NCBI RefSeq assembly: GCF_016887565.1
Contig: NZ_CP069396.1
Span: forward strand, 2,073,001-2,137,000
Reading direction: 5' to 3'
From: Archangium violaceum
Lineage (GTDB): Bacteria; Myxococcota; Myxococcia; Myxococcales; Myxococcaceae
DNA: 64,000 bases
The position numbers and the translations under genes are program-made. Below are positions 17,156-25,318 of this stretch, piece after piece. Every line of letters starts with the position of its first letter. Position 1 is the stretch's first letter. The notes beneath the pieces are model-generated. The model had not been told where the DNA came from. It ran no database searches and worked only from the letters and a program-made list of their open reading frames with translations.

Positions 17156-19915
17156 CTACCCGGTCGTCCGCAGACCACCGGCGATGGCGTTGACCGTGAG
17201 CAGGAGCTGGGGCAGCAGCTGCTCGGCCTCGGCCTGTCTCTCGCTCTTGCGCAGCGCGCGCCACGTGCGCAGCAGCTCCCGCTGCTGGTGGTGCAGCACG
17301 CCCAGCCACGGCTGGCGCATGCTCAAGGTCCGATGGATGTGGGGCCGGCTCTCCTCCAGCGGGCCGCCCCAGATGGCCTCCAGCATGCGCCGCGTCCGCG
17401 CGTACTCGTCCTGGATCATCCCCATCACCCGCTCGCGGACGGCCCCATCCTCGACCAGGGCCGAGTACTCCCGCATCTCCTCCACGTCCGCCGAGAGGAT
17501 CGTCGTACTGACATTGGTGAGCACATACTTACTCGGGTACCAGTCCAGGGCCTGCTGCTTCAGCGTGGCGAACGCCTCGGGCTGATCGCGCCGCAGGGCT
17601 TCCAGGGCGCTGCCCACGCCATACCAGCCGGAGAGGAAGAAGCGGGCCTGGCTCCAGCTGAAGACCCAGGGAATGGCCCGCAGGTCCGCCAGGGTTCTCT
17701 TGCCGGTGCGCCGCGCCGGGCGTGAGCCGATCTTGCTGGATTCGATGACATCGATGGGCGTCGCCTGGGCGAAGAAGCCGATGAAGCCCTCGCCCTGCAC
17801 CAGCGCCTCGTAGGCCCGGCGGCTCGTCTCCGCCAGCGTATCCATGAGGGGCTCGAGCGGGTGGGCCCGCCGCGCGCCATGCCGGGCCAGGAGCGCGGCC
17901 TCGGTCGCGCCCGCCAGGAGCAGCTCCAGGTTGTACACGGCGCTGATGAGGTTGGCGTACTTCTGGGAGATCGTCTCTCCCTGCTCGGTCATGCGCAGGT
18001 CGCCCTGGAACGAGGACGGCGGCAGCGCGCTGAGAAAGCGGTGGGTGGGACCGGCGCCACGGCTGATGGTGCCGCCGCGGCCATGGAAGAAGCGGAGGCG
18101 TACTCCGTTGCGCTGACCCACCGCGGCCAGCGCTTCCTGCGCGCGGTAGAGACCCCACTGGCTGGCCAGGATGCCTCCGTCCTTGTTGCTGTCGCTGTAG
18201 CCGATCATCACCTGCTGCACCGGCTGTCCCTCGCCCGAGGCCTTCTGTTGCCAGGCCAGGCTGCGCCTCGTCAGCGGGTGCTCCAGGTAGGCGGAGAGGA
18301 TCTCCGGGCTGCGCTTCAGGTCGTCGATGGTCTCGAAGAGAGGCACCACCTGCAGGTGGCACACCAACCCCTCGGGCGTGTGGAAGACCAGCCCCGCCTC
18401 GCGCGCCAGCAGGTAGACGACGAGCAGGTCCGACAGGCTGCGCGTCATGCTGACGATCAACGAGCCCAGGCCGGCGGGGCCATAGGCCTTCAGGTGTCCG
18501 GCCAGGACGCGGTAGCACTCCAGCACCGCATCCGCATGCGGGCCGATGGGCGCTCCCGTCAGCGCGAAGGGGCGAGGCGAGGCCAGCTCCCGCTCGAGGA
18601 AGGCGAGACGCCGCGCCTCGTCCCAGTCGACGAAGTCCGTCTCCTCCTGGCCGGCCGCGGCGAGCAGCTCCCCCACGGCCAGGTCGTGGAAGTGGCTGTT
18701 CTGCCGGATGTCCAGGGCCGCCAGGTGGAAGCCGAAGGACTGCACCGTGCGGAGGAGGGGCTGCACCTCGCTCCCGGCGAGCCGGCCCGCGCCGATGGCC
18801 AGCAGCGACTCGCGCAGCAGGCCCAGGTCCGCGGCCAGCTCGGAGGCTTCGCGGTAGCGGCCCGGCTCGTCGTCGAGCCGAGCGGCCTCGGTGCGGCTCA
18901 TGTCCAGCGGCAGCCGCGCCACCATGAGGTTGAGGAACTGCCGCCAGGGCTCGTCCGGGTTGCGCTGGATGGCCCGCTGGCCGCGCTCGCCCAGCGGCCC
19001 CGCCATCTCGGTGATACGGGCCGTGAGCGCGGGGGGCACGGGCTGTAGCCGGTTGGAGAGGCTCAGCCGGGCGCTCAACCCGGTCAGCCGCTGGTGCAGC
19101 AACGCGAGCGCGTTGAGCCGCAACTCACCGAGCGTGTGGTGGGTCACCTGCGCGGTGACGAACGGGTGCCCGTCCCGATCTCCGCCCACCCAATCACCAA
19201 AGGACAGGCGTGGCAGACTCGAAGGCTCCTTCAGCGGCTCGAAGCCCACCGCCTCCCAGGCCTGCTGCAGCCGCCGGTCCAGCATGGGCAGTGCCTCGGG
19301 GAAGACGTTGCGCAGGTAGTGGATGACATTGCGCAGCTCGGAGGGCACGTCTGGCTTCTCGAGGAAGATTTCCCCGGTACGCCACAGCAGCTCCAGCACC
19401 CGCTTGCAGTCCTGACGGATGGCCTGCTGCTCCAGCGGCGTCCACATCTGGTTCTCGCGCTTGACGAGCAGCAGGTAGAGGGCGCGGTGGTGCTCCAGCA
19501 CGCTGGCGCGCCTCGCCTCGGTGGGGTGGGCGGTGAGCACCGGTTCGACACGCACCTGGGGAAGCACCTCGGCGAGCTGCCGCGCCTCCAGGCCCAGCTC
19601 CTTCAAATGATGCAGCACGTGACCCCACAGCCCTGGCTCGGCGGTCACTCCCTCGGTGGACTCGCGGGCCCTGCGCTGCTGGGCCGCCGTGTTCTCCTCG
19701 GCCATGTTGAGCAGATGGAAGGCCATGGAGTACGCCTGCACCATGTGCGCGGGTAGACGCGCTGGCGTGGCCCTCGTCTCGCCACGACCGGGGAGGCTCC
19801 GGGCGACCTCCTGCTCGCCCAGTTCCTCCAGCACCTCCCTGAAGCAGTCGAGCAGGAAGTCGAGGTCACGCTCCACTTTCGGCAGGTGGGCTGTCGAGGG
19901 GTCAGGGGTCTTCAT
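17156..19915 (-). CDS. ppc: Phosphoenolpyruvate carboxylase
   Basis: A 919-aa enzyme that carboxylates PEP with bicarbonate to oxaloacetate, replenishing the TCA cycle. Catalytic signatures are present: VLTAHPTEARR (catalytic His near 131), GDWVGGDRDGHPFVT, the MIGYSDSNKDGG loop, and the FFHGRGGTISRG motif with essential Arg residues. The C-terminus ends in AIAGGLRTTG, which fits the conserved hydrophobic/aspartate-binding tail of bacterial enzymes. The length is normal. It appears monocistronic, convergent with the peroxiredoxin gene; the downstream membrane-protein gene is separate. Confidence 0.97.
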   Translation of the reverse strand: MKTPDPSTAHLPKVERDLDFLLDCFREVLEELGEQEVARSLPGRGETRATPARLPAHMVQAYSMAFHLLNMAEENTAAQQRRARESTEGVTAEPGLWGHVLHHLKELGLEARQLAEVLPQVRVEPVLTAHPTEARRASVLEHHRALYLLLVKRENQMWTPLEQQAIRQDCKRVLELLWRTGEIFLEKPDVPSELRNVIHYLRNVFPEALPMLDRRLQQAWEAVGFEPLKEPSSLPRLSFGDWVGGDRDGHPFVTAQVTHHTLGELRLNALALLHQRLTGLSARLSLSNRLQPVPPALTARITEMAGPLGERGQRAIQRNPDEPWRQFLNLMVARLPLDMSRTEAARLDDEPGRYREASELAADLGLLRESLLAIGAGRLAGSEVQPLLRTVQSFGFHLAALDIRQNSHFHDLAVGELLAAAGQEETDFVDWDEARRLAFLERELASPRPFALTGAPIGPHADAVLECYRVLAGHLKAYGPAGLGSLIVSMTRSLSDLLVVYLLAREAGLVFHTPEGLVCHLQVVPLFETIDDLKRSPEILSAYLEHPLTRRSLAWQQKASGEGQPVQQVMIGYSDSNKDGGILASQWGLYRAQEALAAVGQRNGVRLRFFHGRGGTISRGAGPTHRFLSALPPSSFQGDLRMTEQGETISQKYANLISAVYNLELLLAGATEAALLARHGARRAHPLEPLMDTLAETSRRAYEALVQGEGFIGFFAQATPIDVIESSKIGSRPARRTGKRTLADLRAIPWVFSWSQARFFLSGWYGVGSALEALRRDQPEAFATLKQQALDWYPSKYVLTNVSTTILSADVEEMREYSALVEDGAVRERVMGMIQDEYARTRRMLEAIWGGPLEESRPHIHRTLSMRQPWLGVLHHQQRELLRTWRALRKSERQAEAEQLLPQLLLTVNAIAGGLRTTG

Positions 19916-19991
19916 GTCTTCGAGTCCTCTGGGGGCGACTCGAACATAGACACGGCCCCTGGACGGAGGCCGAAGATTCAGCGGACCGCCC

Positions 19992-21524
19992 TCAAATGCT
20001 CAGATGCAGGGGGCCGGCAAGGCCCTTCCCGCGACGGAGGATCTCGAGCACATCCGCTACGTCGGCCCCCTCCGACACACGCAGGAATCGAGGGCCCGCC
20101 TCGTCGAGACGCTGGGCGTCGTACCGCAGATCCAGAACCTCCACCGCCCCGGAGGGGAAGCGTGTGAGCGTGACCCGGTGAGCGGGACCGATGTCCGCGG
20201 TCCACCAGTCCTCCGGGGGCTCGGCGCAGGAAGAAGAGGAGCCACACTCCAGCAACAGGCTCACCGCTGGTGGGGGCGTCGATGCCACGCTTTCCAGCGA
20301 GGGATGGATGGAGCTCAATGCCTTGCGTGTCGGCTCGGACAACGGGTACGTCGGCTTGCCGACGAGCACCAACTTCCCCAGGCTGGAATGCGCCGCGACC
20401 TCGAACAGACGTCGCAAGTGTTTCGTCTCGAGCCTGGCGTGCATCGCCACGGTGACCGTATCGGGTTTGGCCTCGTAGGGGGTCATGCGCGCGGTCCGTT
20501 GCGCCTCCTCGAGGAGCACGAGGGCCATGTGCGTGTCTTCCACCTCCCAGGGAAGCAGGCCACCGGCGTGACGCAACCCCTCTGGAGTCGCGAGCAGCGC
20601 TGGCTCGACATGGGGACCGTCAGTGAAACCCGGGATGGGCATCCAGTCCGCCATGTGGGAACTGTCTCCCACTGCCCAAGCAGACTGGGGGATGTACCAG
20701 AACGTCTGGTCGAAGAGCCGTGCGTCGAGCAGCAACGTGACGGCCGCGCAGACCGCCAGGACGGTCGGCCAGAGTACCACGGGACGTCGGGCCCGTGCGT
20801 TCACGGAAGACCGAACCCCCAGCACGAGCGCGCCCAGTATGATCAGGCCCGTGCCCACTCCGTAGAGCCTGTGCGCCAGGAGCCACTCATGCACCCACTG
20901 GTCGAACTCCAGGAAGTCCGGATGTGGTAGCCGCCTCGCGAACTCCCCGACAGGTTGGATGGTCCACCACGCGTCGAGTATCGCCAGGAGGCAGAGACAG
21001 AGGGCGGATGCGGCAATCACGGTGGCTGTCTTCGGGTGCCAGCGACCGGGCCTGTTCGGCTCGGGACTCGGCCGCCGGCGCTGGACGAGCGTCTCCACCA
21101 GCAGCACCAGCACCGTGGCCAACAGCAGACTGGCCGTATGGAGCAATGCGGTCAGCCGAGCACTCTGGAGCTCCGCGGAAAACGACAGGAAGAACTCCAA
21201 GCCCCCCCTGTAGTCAGGATTGTACGCATCCAAGATGGGCTTCCAGAGCCCGAGCCCGGTGCCGATCACGGCGAACCACGGCGCACACCCCGCGAGAAGA
21301 ATGGGAACGAGAGGGATCGCTCTCCCGGTTCCGAGCCGCGCCAGACATGCGGCGAGGACGATGGCTCCCAGGAGTGCGCTCGACGAGACCGCCCCCGTGA
21401 TCACGGGAAGGGCGTCCAAGCAGCCCCCCTGGTACCAGGGAGCCGGTATCCGCCGCGAGGCGATGACGAGCACCACGGGTAATGCCGCGTACAGCACGGG
21501 GCGCGACTTTCCGAGCAGGGTCAC
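19992..21524 (-). CDS. Unrecognised polytopic membrane protein with a C-terminal soluble domain
   Basis: A 510-aa protein that I do not recognise. The first half contains about seven hydrophobic segments (near 10-27, 40-62, 70-94, 125-147, 168-190, 222-240, 252-270). The second half is soluble and includes DTVTVAMHARLETKHLRRLFEVAA, a Ser/Cys stretch (ECGSSSSCAEPPEDWW) and a closing VLEILRRGKGL helix. Segments of this half are loosely like the ExbD-type domain in size and pattern, but no diagnostic motif is present. It begins 12 nt after the predicted immunity gene on the same strand, so it may be the third gene of the toxin-immunity transcript. Confidence 0.6.
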   Translation of the reverse strand: MTLLGKSRPVLYAALPVVLVIASRRIPAPWYQGGCLDALPVITGAVSSSALLGAIVLAACLARLGTGRAIPLVPILLAGCAPWFAVIGTGLGLWKPILDAYNPDYRGGLEFFLSFSAELQSARLTALLHTASLLLATVLVLLVETLVQRRRPSPEPNRPGRWHPKTATVIAASALCLCLLAILDAWWTIQPVGEFARRLPHPDFLEFDQWVHEWLLAHRLYGVGTGLIILGALVLGVRSSVNARARRPVVLWPTVLAVCAAVTLLLDARLFDQTFWYIPQSAWAVGDSSHMADWMPIPGFTDGPHVEPALLATPEGLRHAGGLLPWEVEDTHMALVLLEEAQRTARMTPYEAKPDTVTVAMHARLETKHLRRLFEVAAHSSLGKLVLVGKPTYPLSEPTRKALSSIHPSLESVASTPPPAVSLLLECGSSSSCAEPPEDWWTADIGPAHRVTLTRFPSGAVEVLDLRYDAQRLDEAGPRFLRVSEGADVADVLEILRRGKGLAGPLHLSI

Positions 21525-21536
21525 GTGCGGAGTCTA

Positions 21537-22883
21537 TCACGGCCAGCCCTGGTGCCGTTCTGCCACGCGGTAGAGCTGGGTGAGAGAGGAGTCCAGCAGT
21601 GATTGGCACGAGCGCATGTAGTGCCAGGCCCGGACGAAGGGAAACCAGACGCGAGTGCCCACGAGCACCTGTGTCTCCTCGAGCTTCTGGCGCGGTATCC
21701 ACTGGCCGCCCAGGTTTCGCACCAGCACCTGGCCCAGGTACGCGCCGATGGCGGGCACCGCATGCGCGTCGATCTCGTGCCGCTCGAAGACTCTCGGGAA
21801 GTCCTCGTGCCAGAACTGGTAGTCGACATCCGTGAGTGACTCGGGGGTCGCCTCGAAGACGGAGGGCACCTTCGAGTGCATCAGCGCCACCAGATGCTTG
21901 GCGAGAAGGCTGTAATGCTCGAGAGCGCGCTCCGGGTCCTGCACGTCGGAAGGCAGGGCGGAGTTGGCGGGGCGCCACTCCTCGGGCTCGGGTGGTTTCC
22001 AGTCGTTGAATTCGGCGATCTTCCGCTGGCGCTCGTGAATGGCGACGCTGTCCACCACGCGCGAGAGGAGCGGGGCCACGTCGGGGTGGAAGTGGGGCTC
22101 CACGGGGGCGAGCGTGGCACTGCGCTCGCGCAGGGTGCGCAGCACGGTGTCGAAGTCCAGGTCCGGGCGGAGGTGGACGTGGGCACGGGCCTGGGCCTGG
22201 CGCGCCTCGTCACTGGCGAAGTCCGCGGCGATGGGCCATGTCACCAGGAGGATGGAGCCGTTGGGGAGCGCCTCGACCTGATGGGCCGGTGTGGACAACA
22301 TGCGCTCGCGGCCGACGGTCTCCACCAGCTTCGGGCCGAAGACGTTGAGCCAGCACACCTCGTAGATTTTGTCGAATCCGTCTCTGCGTCGAGTCTCCTC
22401 GTCGCGGCCAAAGTCGGGAGCCCCAGACAACTGATCGTCAGCCAGACTGTGGGCCGCCGCGTAGGAGACCGGATAGCGTGAGGCCCAGACACGTACCATG
22501 TCCACGAACCGGCGGCAGTGCTCAGTCTCCGCGAAGAAGGATAGCGGCTTTACGCGCATGAAGATGTCCAGCTCGGGAGGAACAGGTGGGAGCCAGAGAC
22601 CGAGCGACATGTCCAAGGCGGGCCACTTCGTGCGATGAAACCCGCTGTGGGTGTAGCGGTCGCTGCCCCGCTCCTCCAGGGCCTTCAAGAGGGCATCGCG
22701 GGAGTATTTCCGTTTCCGCTTGCCACTGACGACGTCCGGCATCCACTCGCCCGCGTACTCCTCGAGCGCTTGGAGGAAGGGCGCCAGTTCTCTCTCCCGT
22801 TCAGCCTGTGGGTCGTAAGCACCTTTGAAAGTGAGCAGGAGGCAGTCCTCTTCCTCCAGGTCGGCGAACTCAAGCACCTTCAT
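21537..22883 (-). CDS. Predicted two-domain immunity protein for the adjacent REase-fold lipoprotein toxin
   Basis: A 448-aa cytosolic protein without a signal peptide or transmembrane helix. The N-terminal ~270 residues include LGLWLPPVPPELD, FFAETEHCRRFVDMV, CWLNVFGPKLVE and ARAHVHLRPDLDFDTVL. This pattern recalls large myxobacterial immunity proteins (Imm52 or DUF3396 type), but I cannot assign the family. The C-terminal part has LGQVLVRNLGGQWIPRQKLEETQVLVGTRVWF-like segments, suggesting a second fused domain. The ATG overlaps the toxin stop codon by 4 nt (22880-22883), the standard arrangement of a toxin-immunity pair. The immunity function is inferred from this coupling. Confidence 0.66.
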   Translation of the reverse strand: MKVLEFADLEEEDCLLLTFKGAYDPQAERERELAPFLQALEEYAGEWMPDVVSGKRKRKYSRDALLKALEERGSDRYTHSGFHRTKWPALDMSLGLWLPPVPPELDIFMRVKPLSFFAETEHCRRFVDMVRVWASRYPVSYAAAHSLADDQLSGAPDFGRDEETRRRDGFDKIYEVCWLNVFGPKLVETVGRERMLSTPAHQVEALPNGSILLVTWPIAADFASDEARQAQARAHVHLRPDLDFDTVLRTLRERSATLAPVEPHFHPDVAPLLSRVVDSVAIHERQRKIAEFNDWKPPEPEEWRPANSALPSDVQDPERALEHYSLLAKHLVALMHSKVPSVFEATPESLTDVDYQFWHEDFPRVFERHEIDAHAVPAIGAYLGQVLVRNLGGQWIPRQKLEETQVLVGTRVWFPFVRAWHYMRSCQSLLDSSLTQLYRVAERHQGWP

Positions 22884-25135
22884 TGGAAGAGCACCTCCAC
22901 TCCCGGGGTCATTGCCCTGGCTCGGTCCACGGCTGCCTGCTGCAGTCTTGGATCCTTGGGTTTGAGCTTGCCGCCTTCATAGATGAGGCTGACTCTCTGG
23001 ACCTGCGCGTGACGCTCGAGGCCAGGGCGGCGGATATTCAGTGCCTCGCCGTAGAACTCGAGGGCCTGGCTCGCATCGGCAATCATTCGCGCTATCAGGG
23101 TGTCCGCCCCCAGCCCCGAGAAGTCTCGGCTCTTGAAGCTGAACGTCTCCACGCGAGAAGGTTGTCCGGGGAGTGGCTTCTGCTCGATGACGAGCACGTC
23201 CGCGTAGCGCAGACCGCTCCTGGGTTTTCGTACTCCCACGTACGTTTCGACACGGGGCTCGTTGAAGGCCTGAAGGTAGCGTCGCTGCGCCCGGGGGAGG
23301 GCCGCATCTTCGCGCAGCAGCTTCGCCATGTTGCGTTCGAAGGCCAGTCCACGGGTCACCAGCCTGCGCATCTTCTGGTAATCCTCCCATTTGAGGGGCG
23401 GCTCGATCGTCCTCCCGTGCTTTACCTTCGTGCCCCGTTCGAGCTCCGCGACGCGCTGCCTGCCGTATTCGAGGTAATCGCTCCAGAGCGGGTGGTCCGT
23501 GGCTCCGGCAGGCGGAGTCTTCTCCAGCGCCGCCAGTTGCTTCTCCAGCACTGCGACGTCTCTAGATAGGCGCGGGCCCAGGACGTCGAGTTCCACCTCC
23601 AGCAGCTTGGTGTCCAGCACCTCCCGGGGGAGGCCCGTCGCTTCGTCCGCGAGGAGGGTCACGCCTTCCGGACTCTTTCCGACCCTGCTCCTCGTCTGGG
23701 TGGAACTGGAACGATCGGACTTCGCCTGAGACAACCAGGCCTGCGCCTTCGGCACGTTGCCTCGGGCCTCGTAGAGGGCCGCCGCGCCGGCCTCTCCTCC
23801 TTCAATGACGAGGAGGGCTGCTTCTGGGTCGGCTCGGAGGTAGCGGGCCAACTCCTGAATGCCCTCACCTCCCAGCTGCTCTCGGAGACGCCCCGCCGTT
23901 GTCGTCAACTCCTTCAGGCGCAGCTCCAGCCCTTGGCGCACCCGCGCGGCTCCCGTCGGGGTGTCCGGGGCTCCACGGGCCTCGGAGAGGTATCGACTGC
24001 CCCTGCCGCCCGCGCACAGGGCCACCATGAGTGCCGCGGGCGCCAGCTCGCGCGTGGCCTGCTCGTACTGGCCCTGAGAGAGCGAGTACGCCCCATGGCC
24101 CGTGCCGGCCGCCAGGTAGTAGAAGCCCAGCGGCACGCCAAACGTCATCGCGTCGAAGGTGCCTACCGCCACGCTGCCCGCGGAGAAGTGCCGCAGCGCC
24201 AGCGCCCGCTCCACCTCGTGTAGCGCTTGCTGGTACGGTGGCGGCAACTGCGCCCGCCGCGCGGACAACTCCGTGTACCGGGAGCCGTCGCTGCCCAGGC
24301 TGGTGGAGAGAGCGTCCCTGGCGGCGCGGCCCAGGCCTCGCCGTACGTCAGCGGCCCGCTCGGCCCGGTCCGGGTAGTTCGAGAGAGAGAGACCTCGCGC
24401 CTCCAACTCCTCGTGCACGGCTGGCATGAGGGCCAGCGTTTGTCCCAGCTGCTTGTCCCGTGCCAGCAGCTGCAACATCTCGTCCACTTCGCCGTCGTAG
24501 GCCGAGTGCAGCACGAAGAGAGCGAACACCTCGGCGTGGAAGAGGCCGTAGCGCTCGGTGGCGGTGAGAAGGAAGGCAGCGCGCTTGCGCTGGAGGAGGT
24601 GGGCGGCGTCCTCGCGCACGGGCCCCAGGGCGCCCAGCCGTACCGCACGCCAGTCATCCAAGGACTCCACCAACCGGGGCATGTCCACGCGCTGCTGCAA
24701 GGCGACGAATTCGGCGGGCGAGGTGCACGAAAGGAAGGGGGCGAGGAGCGCCTCCTTTCCAGAGGAGAAGTCAGGCCAGCCCCGGGGCACGGCCTGGCCT
24801 CCGCAGGTGGGAGGGGCCTGGGGGGCGGCCTCCCCACTGGCCACCTCGCGCGGGGCCGCTTCGTCCGAGCCCATCCTGGCAAGGTCCGAGCCTGGTCCGC
24901 GGGCGCTCCGTTGGCGGTGCGGCCGCTCCTGCGCGCCTGCTTCCATGAAGGAGATGGAGGCGGGTGTCTGGAGAAGGGGCGTACCCGTCGCCGTCTCTCG
25001 CAACGTGGACAGGGCGCGCGGGCCCGGGGAACTGCTCCCGCCGGGTCGTGGTACCGGTGTGACGCAACCCGTGGTGAGCAGGACGCTCCCCAGCAGTAGC
25101 GCCGCCCGGTTTCTCAGCAAGGCCCCGGCGCGCAT
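22880..25135 (-). CDS. Polymorphic lipoprotein toxin with a restriction-endonuclease-like C-terminal domain
   Basis: A 751-aa protein. From the ATG at 25135 the N-terminus (MRAGALLRNRAALLLGSVLLTTGC) is a lipoprotein signal with Cys24, then a Pro/Ser-rich linker. A long helical trunk follows (segments such as FLLTATERYGLFHAEVFALF and FGVPLGFYYLAAGTGHGAY, the latter partly hydrophobic). The last ~170 residues look like a PD-(D/E)xK nuclease of the Tox-REase type: RYADVLVIE supplies an acidic residue and VETFSFKSRDFS the E...K pair. The overlapping downstream gene is the likely immunity partner. Layout parallels SitA toxins of Myxococcus, but the trunk differs from the toxin at 13.5 kb. In-frame starts at 25162 and 25285 are possible but would lengthen the signal peptide. 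Confidence 0.74.
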   Translation of the reverse strand: MRAGALLRNRAALLLGSVLLTTGCVTPVPRPGGSSSPGPRALSTLRETATGTPLLQTPASISFMEAGAQERPHRQRSARGPGSDLARMGSDEAAPREVASGEAAPQAPPTCGGQAVPRGWPDFSSGKEALLAPFLSCTSPAEFVALQQRVDMPRLVESLDDWRAVRLGALGPVREDAAHLLQRKRAAFLLTATERYGLFHAEVFALFVLHSAYDGEVDEMLQLLARDKQLGQTLALMPAVHEELEARGLSLSNYPDRAERAADVRRGLGRAARDALSTSLGSDGSRYTELSARRAQLPPPYQQALHEVERALALRHFSAGSVAVGTFDAMTFGVPLGFYYLAAGTGHGAYSLSQGQYEQATRELAPAALMVALCAGGRGSRYLSEARGAPDTPTGAARVRQGLELRLKELTTTAGRLREQLGGEGIQELARYLRADPEAALLVIEGGEAGAAALYEARGNVPKAQAWLSQAKSDRSSSTQTRSRVGKSPEGVTLLADEATGLPREVLDTKLLEVELDVLGPRLSRDVAVLEKQLAALEKTPPAGATDHPLWSDYLEYGRQRVAELERGTKVKHGRTIEPPLKWEDYQKMRRLVTRGLAFERNMAKLLREDAALPRAQRRYLQAFNEPRVETYVGVRKPRSGLRYADVLVIEQKPLPGQPSRVETFSFKSRDFSGLGADTLIARMIADASQALEFYGEALNIRRPGLERHAQVQRVSLIYEGGKLKPKDPRLQQAAVDRARAMTPGVEVLFQ

Positions 25136-25318
25136 CGTCCACCCCATCCCCAGGGTGGCCATTCCCCCCCGGACGCCGCGTCCCGTCCGCCTTCGGGAAC
25201 CGTCGCGTGCCGCCCTGTGCCAGTCCTGGGTGTGGACCACCTCTCGCGGTTCCCGCATGGACAGCTTCTCTGCCGCCATCTCCACCTCGTCAAGAAGCTG
25301 CCTCGGCGATCTTCCAAC

